Below, in pieces: positions 1 through 5,590 of a DNA stretch of 5,590 nucleotides. The DNA is from Spirochaetales bacterium. GTDB taxonomy: Bacteria > Spirochaetota > Spirochaetia > Sphaerochaetales > Sphaerochaetaceae. A model generated the notes under the pieces. It did not search any database, had not been told where the DNA came from, and worked only from the letters and a program-made list of their open reading frames with translations. A program made the translations under genes and the position numbers. The DNA lies in contig JALFYG010000148.1 of assembly GCA_022784805.1 (NCBI GenBank), positions 1 through 5,590 on the forward strand, read 5' to 3'. Numbering within the stretch: position 1 is the stretch's first letter; every line of letters starts with the position of its first letter.

Positions 1-329
1 GGAAGCATACCCTTGATAGCGTGCTCCATTGGGAATGTAGGCTTTCTGACAATCATCTTGCCATAGTTCTCTGCCTTGAGTCCGCCTGGATACATAGAAT
101 GGCGATAATACATCTTATCTTCAATCTTATTGCCGGTGACGTTAGCCTTGGCTGCGTTGATGATGATCACGTAGTCGCCCATATCCTGATGGGGGACATA
201 CTCTGGCTTGTTCTTACCGCGGAGGATTCTTGCAGCAGCAACTGCAACCCTACCGAGGTTCTTGCCCTCTGCATCGATGAGATACCATTTCTTCTCCATC
301 GTTGCTGGTTTAACAAAAATAGTCTTCAT
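1..329 (-). CDS. rplM: 50S ribosomal protein L13 (uL13), 5' part, truncated by window edge
   Basis: This is an early-assembling large-subunit ribosomal protein that binds 23S rRNA. The translated minus strand begins MKTIFVKPATMEKKWYLIDA and continues with family hallmarks: NLGRVA near residues 24-29, LRGKNKPEYVPH near 36-47, GDYVIIINA near 51-59, and the signature YYRHSMYPGGL near 74-84, followed by GMLP at the edge. About 109 codons are present of a usual 140-150, so the C-terminal quarter lies outside the window, probably followed by rpsI as in most bacteria (family knowledge; not visible here). The ATG at 327-329 is supported by an AGGA at 337-340 with 7 bases of spacing. The gene sits at the end of a long structured leader with its own promoter, which suggests regulation separate from the helicase gene upstream. 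Identification is by recognition of the conserved motifs and is secure. Confidence 0.97.
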   Translation of the reverse strand, partial: MKTIFVKPATMEKKWYLIDAEGKNLGRVAVAAARILRGKNKPEYVPHQDMGDYVIIINAAKANVTGNKIEDKMYYRHSMYPGGLKAENYGKMIVRKPTFPMEHAIKGML

Positions 330-354
330 AACAACATCCTGTCGTTTATTTTCC

Positions 355-373
355 TGAAGAACACCGTTCTTCA
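355..373 (-). other. Perfect 8-bp hairpin just upstream of rplM
   Basis: TGAAGAAC, a GGT loop, then GTTCTTCA on the minus strand, ending about 25 bases before the rplM ATG. It is followed by AGGAAAATAAACG rather than a U-run, so it is not an intrinsic terminator. Its closeness to the ribosome binding site (337-340) would let it, or a protein bound to it, influence L13 translation. That role is inference. Confidence 0.5.
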
Positions 374-387
374 CCTTTCGGCGCCAG

Positions 388-421
388 GGACCGGCTATGG
401 TCCACCTGATCGATAGTAGCC
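388..421 (-). other. Possible H-type pseudoknot in rplM leader
   Basis: Stem 1 is GGACC/GGTCC (388-392 with 399-403) closing a 6-base loop at 393-398. The loop bases GGCTA (plus-strand 393-397) are complementary to TAGCC at 417-421, which would form a second stem of 5 bp. The arrangement is seen directly in the sequence; whether the pairs coexist is inference. It lies about 60-90 bases upstream of the rplM start. Confidence 0.35.
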
Positions 422-490
422 TTACCTTGTTGCAATGCGGTCGCTCAGCATTGCGATAACGCCCTTTTCTCTCATTCAGCCACAGGGTTC

Positions 491-580
491 ACCGATTCTT
501 TCAAGACCTTTATACCTATGCCCTCTGGGAAAGGAATGGCGGACTTTCGTCCGGCATAGCGTATCCGGTTTCTTTCAAGA
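491..580 (-). repeat. Pair of short direct repeats inside the leader
   Basis: The 11-base word TTCTTTCAAGA (plus-strand reading) occurs at 496-506 and 570-580, 74 bases apart. Both copies follow CCG and both are followed within 5-10 bases by TACC and TATG-type sequence, so the similarity extends imperfectly beyond the core. A second repeat pair, CCTTACCTT, lies at 420-428 and 629-637, placing one copy towards each end of the leader. The repeats may be an internal duplication of a structural module or a coincidence of short words. Confidence 0.45.
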
Positions 581-694
581 AATACCCTATGGGAGGCAAT
601 AGAAAAAAGAATCTCAGGGTTGTGGACTCCTTACCTTCTTTGTCCTAATGCACGGCTTGGCGGGTTTTGCACACCTTAAGGCGTGCCTTCCAAT

Positions 695-722
695 CTTATA
701 ACTTTTCTCTAAAATCTGTCCA
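695..722 (-). promoter_or_regulatory. Sigma-70-type promoter for the rplM leader
   Basis: On the minus strand TGGACA (717-722; 5 of 6 with TTGACA) is followed after 16 bases by TATAAG (695-700; 5 of 6 with TATAAT). Transcription should begin at a purine near 687-690, directly before the first leader hairpin. The promoter starts about 20 bases past the helicase stop, so rplM can be transcribed independently of rimO and the helicase. No terminator was seen after the helicase, so read-through is also possible. Confidence 0.6.
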
Positions 723-743
723 TACCTAGAAAAGAAAGAATCA

Positions 744-3071
744 TCATATTTTCACTACACTTCCATTGCCTTCCACAAATCTCATTTGTTTCCCACTGTC
801 AAAGACCACTGTGACGATTATTCTGCCGTCATCTTTCTTCTCTATGTTTGTTACACTTCCTTCGCCGCGGCTACCATCCTTTACTCTGTCCCCTTCCTTG
901 AAGCCCCGCTCTCTCTTTGGCTCGGCAACTTCTTTCTTAGGGCTCTCTTGTTTAGGTAGTCCAGAAATCTTATTTGCCCAAGAAGGAGTATTGGAGACAT
1001 AGGTACTTCTTTCCTTTTCTTTCCAGGAATGAGTGTAGTTATCACGATAGACGCCGCCATAAGGACTGAATCCTGCAGAGAAAGAAGAAGAGGATGATGA
1101 GCTTGTTTTAAAGAGCTTATCAGTATCACCGATCAGCATTCTTTCCGGGATTTCCTTTAAGAAACAAGAAGGAGCTGGGTAAATATACTGTCCCCATAGC
1201 TTACGGGATGTGGCATAAGAGAGATAGAGTTTCCTTTTTGCTCTGGTCATTGCCACATACATTATTCTTCTCTCTTCTTCCTTTGAACTTGGATCGACAT
1301 TATTTCTTCCAGGAATAAACTCATTCTCAATGCCTACACAGAAGACTTTGTCAAACTCAAGTCCTTTTGTGTTATGCATGGTAATCAGAGTTACGCCTTC
1401 CTTGTCCCTTGGGTCTTCGGTGCCCAAGACAGTTGTATCGAGGGTAATATTCTCCAAGAATGCTCTCAGAGCCTTCTTTGAATCCTGTCCATTAACAACG
1501 TCATAGTCATCCAAGAGAGAGTCTTCCTCTTTCTCTTCTCCAGAGAGAACGGAAACAAGCTGAGAAAGGTTATCGAGCTTACTTCTCTTCTGCATCTCAT
1601 CTTTCTCGCTGTTGTAGTACAAAAGAAGACCAGTGTCTTGGAGAGCGGCATAGAGAATATTTCCGAGGTTCTCGTTATCTTCCAGAGCCTTCTCTCCCTT
1701 TTCCCAAGAAGATAAAAAGGAAGCGGCACCTTCTGAGGCTTTTCCTTTTGTATTGGACACGAAGGTTTTCAAGCCTTCCATTAAATCCAAGGAATAAGAG
1801 ACGATTTCATCGACTTTCTTTTCTCCCAAGCCCCTCGATGGCTTGTTGATTATTCTTCTAAAGGAAATCTCATCTTTGTGGTTAATAAGGAGACGAAGGA
1901 ACGCGAGTCCATCCTTTACTTCCTCTCTATCATAGAACTTCAGGGCTCCTATTACTTTATAAGGTATCTTATTTGCAAGGAACTCTGTTTCAAAGGCCTG
2001 TGACTGGGCATTAGTCCTGTAGAGTACCGCAGTATTGTTGTAGTCCCTTTCGGAGAGAATAATATTGGTGACTCTCTTTGCTTCAATTACACCGGAAGCG
2101 GAGCAGAGTACAACAGGTTTCTGTCCGTGTTTATTGTCAGCTGAGACAATGTCCTTTTCATGTCTTGCGCTATTATGGCGGATAAGAGCGGCTGCAGGAG
2201 CAAGGATCTCATCTGTGGATCTATAGTTCTTCTCCAGCTTAATTTCCCTTACATTTCTGAAGTTTGATGAGAATGTGAGGATATTCTCCACCTCGGCTCC
2301 TCTGAAAGAGTAGATGGACTGGTCGTCGTCTCCAACAACCACAAGTTGTGTATCTTCTCCTACAAAGAGACGAAGGAAATTGAACTGCTCTCTGTTTGAG
2401 TCCTGATACTCATCCACCATTACAAGCTTAAAGCGTCTATGGCAATAGTTCCTTGCTGTTTCATCACACTCCAAAAGCTCCTTGGCTTTCTTGATCAGGT
2501 CAGCAAAGTCAACATTCCCTGTTCTTGAGAGGGCCTCTTCATAACCCTGGAAGAGGGGTCTGAAGTTTGGATCATTACAGATAGAGTCCAAGCCATTAGA
2601 ATCAGGGCCCAAGCCATAATCCTTGGCCTTTGAAATACACTTCTGGATCTCTCTCAGGTATTTCTTCTTATTCTGTCCTTCTTTGTATTCTTCTCCTGCA
2701 CTTGATAGTAGAAGCTGCAGGGAGTCATCGTCGTCATAGATGGTGAAGTCACTGGAGAGACCTATAGCCATACCGAATCTACGTAAGAGGGTCGCACCAA
2801 GGGAGTGAAAAGTTCTCAGTACAATAGAATCTGTATCCACATCAGGAAGGAGCAGTGCAACCCTATCCCTCATCTCCTTTGCTGCACGGTTAGTGAAAGT
2901 CACTGCGCAGATTTCATAGGGTTTGAGGCGCCCTGTTTCGATAGCATAGGCAATCTTAGTGGTTATGGTCTTTGTTTTGCCGCTTCCGGCACAGGCAAGG
3001 ATGAGGAGGTTGTTCTCATCATCCTTTACAGCTTCCAGCTGTTCATTGTTAAGGGATGAGAGGTCAATCAA
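744..3071 (-). CDS. pcrA: UvrD/PcrA-family 3'-5' DNA helicase (superfamily 1A)
   Basis: This is an ATP-driven 3'-5' DNA translocase/helicase of the kind used in excision repair, replication restart and removal of recombinase or RNA polymerase from DNA. All SF1A motifs are present in 775 residues: Q motif LNNEQLEAV (7-15), Walker A ACAGSGKT with Lys32 (26-33), motif Ia VTFTNRAAKEM (57-67), TFHSLG (87-92), Walker B VDEYQDSN (219-226), motif III GDDDQSIYSFRGA (247-259), motif IV KNYRST (281-286), VLYRTNAQS (349-357), motif V ITMHNTKGLEFD (563-574) and motif VI EERRIMYVAMTRAKR (599-613). A Ser-rich linker (seven Ser, 657-663) leads to a C-terminal GDRVKDGSRGEGSV segment (about 727-740) typical of the PcrA/UvrD Tudor-like domain that contacts partners such as RNA polymerase. 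The start is TTG at 3069-3071, chosen because the Q motif lies at once downstream and a GGAGGG is well placed. It overlaps the end of rimO by 8 bases. PcrA versus UvrD naming cannot be settled by sight. Confidence 0.95.
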   Translation of the reverse strand: MIDLSSLNNEQLEAVKDDENNLLILACAGSGKTKTITTKIAYAIETGRLKPYEICAVTFTNRAAKEMRDRVALLLPDVDTDSIVLRTFHSLGATLLRRFGMAIGLSSDFTIYDDDDSLQLLLSSAGEEYKEGQNKKKYLREIQKCISKAKDYGLGPDSNGLDSICNDPNFRPLFQGYEEALSRTGNVDFADLIKKAKELLECDETARNYCHRRFKLVMVDEYQDSNREQFNFLRLFVGEDTQLVVVGDDDQSIYSFRGAEVENILTFSSNFRNVREIKLEKNYRSTDEILAPAAALIRHNSARHEKDIVSADNKHGQKPVVLCSASGVIEAKRVTNIILSERDYNNTAVLYRTNAQSQAFETEFLANKIPYKVIGALKFYDREEVKDGLAFLRLLINHKDEISFRRIINKPSRGLGEKKVDEIVSYSLDLMEGLKTFVSNTKGKASEGAASFLSSWEKGEKALEDNENLGNILYAALQDTGLLLYYNSEKDEMQKRSKLDNLSQLVSVLSGEEKEEDSLLDDYDVVNGQDSKKALRAFLENITLDTTVLGTEDPRDKEGVTLITMHNTKGLEFDKVFCVGIENEFIPGRNNVDPSSKEEERRIMYVAMTRAKRKLYLSYATSRKLWGQYIYPAPSCFLKEIPERMLIGDTDKLFKTSSSSSSSFSAGFSPYGGVYRDNYTHSWKEKERSTYVSNTPSWANKISGLPKQESPKKEVAEPKRERGFKEGDRVKDGSRGEGSVTNIEKKDDGRIIVTVVFDSGKQMRFVEGNGSVVKI

Positions 3072-4389
3072 TCTTTACACCCTCCAAATCAACGCCTCTG
3101 ACAGCCCTGATTCCAACCATTACAGTGTCTCCTGGCTTCATATCACGCCCCATGATTACCGTGAGACCATCCACATCCGGTGCCTGGGAGTAGATTCTTC
3201 CAATAGCCAAATCTTCGCCTTCTATCTTCTCTTCAATGAGGGCCCTGTAAGTGTGACCTACAAAACGCTCTAAGCGCTTCTCTGTGATAGGAGACTGGAG
3301 AGCCTCCAATTCCTTCTGCCACTTCTTTGCTGTTCTCTGGGCCTTATCATGGTCCTTCTGGTTTCTCATGGAGTATGCAGGGGTATCTTCTTCCCTTGAG
3401 TAAGTAAATGATCCCATCCAATCTGGCTCAGCCTTTTCAACGAAGTCCAAGAGCTTTTCAAAGGCAGCCCTGTCTTCTCCAGGGAAGCCAAGCATAAGGG
3501 TGGTCCTGATCACTGCATCCGGGTTCTTTTCCCTTATGTAGGAGAAGAGGGAAGCATACTTATCTCCATCGCCGCTTCTTCTCATAGATTTCAAGACTTC
3601 ACTATCAGCGTGCTGCACTGGGATGTCGAAGTAAGGAAGGATCTTCTTATTTCTGCTGACCAAGTCCACCAAATCAAGTGGGAATGTGTCTGGATGGATA
3701 TAGAGCATTCTCAAGACAAAGTCTCCATCCATATTTGATATAGTCTCCATGAGCTCGGTGAATCTGCTCTTTCCATATAGATCGAGGCCATAGGCTCCCA
3801 AGTCCTGGGCAATTACATTGATTTCATATATGCCTTCCTTGATAAGGCGTTCTGCCTCGGCCACAACCTTCTCAAAGGGCCTTGATCTCAATGGTCCCCT
3901 TATTACAGGAATAGCGCAGTATGAGCAGCAGTGATTGCAGCCCTCGCTTATCTTTAGGTAAGCAGAGCGAGGGAAAGACAAGAGCTCTTTTCTCTCATCC
4001 CTCTCCCTATCTGGGTCTGGGTATTCAGGGACAGAAACGGTTCTTTCCTCTTTCTCAATATTTCTCAGGACTTCAGGGAACTGGGAGAGGTCATGGTTAC
4101 CGAAGATTGCATCAGCCTCATCAAGTTCCATCTCTTTTCCATATCTCTGTGCAAGACAACCCGCCATAATAATCTTGGCGTTTGGGCATCTTTCCTTAAG
4201 GGAGAAGAAAGTGTTTATGGACTCTTCCTTGGCGCTTTCAATAAAGCCACAGGTGTTGACGACGATTACATCAGCCTCCTCCGGCTCTTCTACTCTTATA
4301 TAGCCTTCATCTCCTGCATAGGAAAGTAGGACTTCTGAGTCCACCTGATTCTTTGCACAACCCAAGCTCTCAATGTATATTCTCTTCAT
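3064..4389 (-). CDS. rimO: Ribosomal protein S12 methylthiotransferase RimO
   Basis: RimO is a cytoplasmic radical-SAM enzyme that adds a methylthio group to the beta-carbon of a conserved aspartate in ribosomal protein S12. The 441-residue protein has the three domains of the MiaB/RimO family at normal length. The N-terminal UPF0004 domain carries IESLGCAKNQVDSE with Cys11, NTCGFIESAKEESI with Cys47 and AGCLAQRY with Cys78, the ligands of the auxiliary 4Fe-4S cluster. The radical-SAM core has ISEGCNHCCSYCAIP with the C-x3-C-x2-C set Cys151, Cys155 and Cys158. A C-terminal TRAM domain (about 371-441) contains GRIYSQAPDVDG, which favours RimO over the tRNA enzyme MiaB. The ATG at 4387-4389 has AAGGA 6 bases upstream (4396-4400). 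It is first in an operon with the helicase, whose start overlaps its stop, and is divergent from the SprT-like gene. No key residue is missing. Confidence 0.96.
   Translation of the reverse strand: MKRIYIESLGCAKNQVDSEVLLSYAGDEGYIRVEEPEEADVIVVNTCGFIESAKEESINTFFSLKERCPNAKIIMAGCLAQRYGKEMELDEADAIFGNHDLSQFPEVLRNIEKEERTVSVPEYPDPDRERDERKELLSFPRSAYLKISEGCNHCCSYCAIPVIRGPLRSRPFEKVVAEAERLIKEGIYEINVIAQDLGAYGLDLYGKSRFTELMETISNMDGDFVLRMLYIHPDTFPLDLVDLVSRNKKILPYFDIPVQHADSEVLKSMRRSGDGDKYASLFSYIREKNPDAVIRTTLMLGFPGEDRAAFEKLLDFVEKAEPDWMGSFTYSREEDTPAYSMRNQKDHDKAQRTAKKWQKELEALQSPITEKRLERFVGHTYRALIEEKIEGEDLAIGRIYSQAPDVDGLTVIMGRDMKPGDTVMVGIRAVRGVDLEGVKID
3080..3085 (-). promoter_or_regulatory. Shine-Dalgarno GGAGGG deciding the helicase TTG start
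   Basis: GGAGGG on the minus strand lies 8 bases before the TTG at 3069-3071, inside the last codons of rimO. No ATG is placed to use it, and the encoded protein begins with the expected short lead-in to the Q motif, so it supports the rare TTG start and translational coupling with rimO. Confidence 0.75.
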
Positions 4390-4406
4390 ATCTATTCCTT
4401 ATTTAT

Positions 4407-4435
4407 ATTATAACCTTTTTCACACTACCCTTTTG
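4407..4435 (-). promoter_or_regulatory. Probable promoter of the rimO-helicase operon
   Basis: A perfect TATAAT lies at 4407-4412 on the minus strand, 17 bases upstream of the rimO ATG. The expected -35 position (about 4430-4435) reads CAAAAG, a poor match, so the site may be weak or need an activator. Transcription would begin near 4400, giving a leader of only about 11 bases that just includes the AAGGA ribosome binding site. Confidence 0.45.
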
Positions 4436-4445
4436 ATGATATCAT
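4436..4445. promoter_or_regulatory. 10-bp perfect palindrome in the divergent spacer
   Basis: ATGATATCAT is its own reverse complement. It sits between two divergent genes, upstream of the rimO -10 box and 6 bases before the start codon of the plus-strand gene, a position suitable for a dimeric regulator. It is short and AT-rich, so chance is quite possible. Confidence 0.25.
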
Positions 4446-4451
4446 TGCGTC

Positions 4452-5495
4452 ATGGATCAGACAATCAGAGTGACAGGGGAAAAAGAAATAGAAGTCAGGG
4501 CGAAACTATCAGAAGTCGAACACAAACTAAGGCATAAAGTCTGGAGACGTTGGCAGATAGATTATCCTTTATATAATGCAGTCTTCTTTGTCGTATTCAG
4601 TGAAAAAGACAAACTTGGAGAGTTTGACAGTCAACAAGGTATCATACTTTTGTCAGAGGATCTTATTTACCAGGACTTTTCTGTGTTGCGTAACGTTTTT
4701 CTTCATGAAGCGGCCCATGCCATCGATTTTGAGCTCAATGGCTACGGAGGAGGCCACACCCCTTCATTCAGAGAGTATTGTGCAATAATCGGTGTAGAAG
4801 ATGGTTTTGACAAGGCAAGAGTCAGACACAAACTGGCGGAAGACGCAAAAATAAAGGAGAGAGTGGCAAAACTTATGGCACTGTCATCTTCGCCTTTTGA
4901 AAACGAAGCCATGGTCGCTCTTTCAAAGGCAAGAAAACTTCTATTGGAAAACTCAAAAGTATTAAATGAAGATCAAAACAAAGAAGACAAAATATATGAT
5001 GTGTCTCTCTTTGAAGGGGGAAGAATCCCCACCTATGCCACAAGACTCGCTTTATTTGTCGGTAAGGCCACAGGCGTTTATATTCTAAAATTACATGGAA
5101 CTGCAAACGGTGTCGCCCTCAAGGCATATGGCTCACTTGATGAAGTCGAAGCCGCCTTATATCTCTTTGGAGATCTTCTCTCATCGTTGGACGGAGAAAT
5201 AACCAAACTGAGAAAGCAAGGCCACAAAGTGACAAAAGATTCTTTTGTCTTGGGTGCATGTCCTGAAATGGAGAAAAAACTAAAGAATGCAGATATTTCT
5301 TCAGACAACGCACTGGTAGCTGTACAAGACGAAAACAAGAGAAAAACTCACAGGCTCTGTTTCAATAATGAAAGCGGTTTCAGAAAATCCACTTCACGCA
5401 CGAAATATGACCCTAAATCAATGTCTCTGGGGCAAGAGTTTGGAAAATCCATGGATATCTCTTCAACTATGGGACGAAAAGAGATTAACAACTGA
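4452..5495 (+). CDS. SprT-like zinc metalloprotease-domain protein with DUF2786-like region
   Basis: The precise function is unknown. Residues about 18-115 resemble a SprT/Spartan-type metalloprotease domain: HEAAHAID (85-92) gives the HExxH zinc/catalytic motif, and GHTPSF (101-106) matches the position of the third zinc ligand (His102; compare HGPxF in Spartan). Residues about 133-172 (IKERVAKLMAL...EAMVALSKARKLL) look like the short DUF2786 motif, and about 180-347 form a conserved-looking region ending in SLGQEFGKSMDIS. Spartan-type proteases cleave DNA-crosslinked proteins in eukaryotes; bacterial SprT-like proteins are less well understood, so a DNA-repair role here is inference. No signal peptide or membrane segment is seen, so it should be cytoplasmic. 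The ATG at 4452 is the only sensible start, with an in-frame stop at 4437-4439, yet there is no Shine-Dalgarno sequence before it. It is divergent from rimO and followed by an intrinsic terminator, so it is probably a single-gene unit. Confidence 0.85.
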   Translation: MDQTIRVTGEKEIEVRAKLSEVEHKLRHKVWRRWQIDYPLYNAVFFVVFSEKDKLGEFDSQQGIILLSEDLIYQDFSVLRNVFLHEAAHAIDFELNGYGGGHTPSFREYCAIIGVEDGFDKARVRHKLAEDAKIKERVAKLMALSSSPFENEAMVALSKARKLLLENSKVLNEDQNKEDKIYDVSLFEGGRIPTYATRLALFVGKATGVYILKLHGTANGVALKAYGSLDEVEAALYLFGDLLSSLDGEITKLRKQGHKVTKDSFVLGACPEMEKKLKNADISSDNALVAVQDENKRKTHRLCFNNESGFRKSTSRTKYDPKSMSLGQEFGKSMDISSTMGRKEINN

Positions 5496-5513
5496 TAGTT
5501 GCATCAAAAATTT

Positions 5514-5538
5514 AGGCCTTCTTGTCATGGGACGGCCT
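5514..5538 (+). other. GGCC-stem hairpin between the SprT-like gene and its terminator
   Basis: AGGCC (5514-5518) can pair with GGCCT (5534-5538) around a 15-base loop. The stem is only 5 bp and is not followed by a U-run, so it does not look like a terminator by itself. Its GGCCT words are shared with the terminator just downstream, so alternative pairings between the two structures are possible. Confidence 0.35.
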
Positions 5539-5545
5539 ATGTTTA

Positions 5546-5581
5546 AAAGGCCTCCCCTGTTAAAGGAAGGCCTTTGTTTTT
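5546..5581 (+). terminator. Intrinsic (rho-independent) terminator after the SprT-like gene
   Basis: AAAGGCCT (5546-5553) pairs perfectly with AGGCCTTT (5568-5575), an 8-bp stem whose 14-base interior can add a few CCT/AGG pairs. It is followed by GTTTTT (5576-5581). It lies about 50 bases past the stop codon and closes the plus-strand transcript. Confidence 0.85.
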
Positions 5582-5590
5582 AAGAGTTAT

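Larger units (their letters stand above)
330..688 (-). ncRNA. Long structured 5' leader of rplM, or an unidentified structured RNA
   Basis: About 360 bases between the likely start site (near 688) and the rplM ATG contain no credible ORF but many complementary segments. Read on the minus strand these are: a 5'-end hairpin at 669-686 (GCACGCC/GGTGTGC, TTAA loop); an 11-bp long-range helix with one bulge pairing 553-564 with 512-522, enclosing a GGAC-GAAA-GTCC hairpin at 541-552; a 7-bp hairpin at 432-454 (GCAATGC/GCATTGC); a 5-bp hairpin at 388-403; and an 8-bp hairpin at 355-373. A GTCCAC at 622-627 could also pair with GTGGAC at 400-405, bringing the two ends together. A run of six U (603-608) lacks a strong adjoining hairpin, and no terminator separates the region from rplM, so it is most simply a leader of the L13 mRNA. 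Autoregulation by L13 is known in other bacteria; its use here is inference. Hallmarks of RNase P RNA, tmRNA and SRP RNA were not found. Confidence 0.5.

Noticed and set aside
21..416. 131-codon plus-strand ORF opposite rplM
   Set aside because: It is antisense to the clearly conserved L13 coding sequence and runs into the structured leader; its translation resembles no protein I recognise.
422..475. 17-codon minus-strand ORF (MREKGVIAMLSDRIATR) as a leader peptide
   Set aside because: It has no Shine-Dalgarno sequence, is preceded directly by a stop, and overlaps the perfect hairpin at 432-454, which explains the sequence better.
602..630. Attenuator at the U-run (603-608) in the leader
   Set aside because: There are six U on the minus strand, but the nearest upstream stem (GGAC/GTCC ending near 625) is short and separated from the run by about 15 bases, so a terminator cannot be supported.
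330..690. RNase P RNA, tmRNA or SRP RNA in the gap upstream of rplM
   Set aside because: The size would fit RNase P RNA or tmRNA, and GACGAAAGTCC resembles the RNase P GAGGAAAGTCC block. But that piece is a simple GAAA-capped hairpin, and the near-invariant ACAGAA...GGCTTA block is absent. No tmRNA tag ORF with alanine-rich end, no tRNA-like CCA end and no SRP GGAAGGNAGCAGCC-type loop were found.
723..743. Intrinsic terminator directly after the helicase gene
   Set aside because: The bases after the stop contain T-rich stretches but no inverted repeat.
5368..5583. 71-codon plus-strand ORF at the right end
   Set aside because: It overlaps the end of the SprT-like gene in another frame and runs through the terminator stem; it is a shadow frame.

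Overview
The window reads as ordinary chromosome from a bacterium, most likely a spirochaete (Treponema/Sphaerochaeta-like). That placement is an inference from the style of the RimO and UvrD/PcrA proteins, not from a marker that settles it. Three protein genes lie on the minus strand and one on the plus strand. Coding density is high except for one gap of about 410 bases (330-743).

Reading the minus strand from right to left, a short divergent spacer (4390-4451) carries a TATAAT box that probably drives rimO (3064-4389), the radical-SAM methylthiotransferase of ribosomal protein S12. Its stop overlaps by 8 bases the TTG start of a UvrD/PcrA-type DNA helicase (744-3071), so the two form a translationally coupled operon. 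Just past the helicase stop is a good sigma-70-type promoter (TGGACA, 16 bases, TATAAG; 695-722, minus). It should fire into a leader of roughly 360 nt that ends at rplM (ribosomal protein L13; 5' part only, 1-329, running off the window). The leader has no convincing ORF but is full of complementary segments: several perfect 7-8 bp hairpins, an 11-bp long-range helix, a possible pseudoknot and two sets of short repeats. I could not match it to RNase P RNA, tmRNA, SRP RNA or a common riboswitch by eye. It is the least explained part of the window and the best candidate for something undescribed, either an r-protein autoregulatory leader or an independent structured RNA.

On the plus strand, 4452-5495 encodes a 347-residue protein with a SprT/Spartan-like zinc-protease motif (HEAAH and a downstream GHTPSF) followed by a DUF2786-like segment and an uncharacterised C-terminal region. 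It ends in a clear intrinsic terminator (5546-5581), preceded by a second GGCCT-based hairpin.

Functionally, rimO and rplM both concern the ribosome, while the helicase and perhaps the SprT-like protein concern DNA maintenance. No tRNA, rRNA, IS element, CRISPR array or phage gene was seen.
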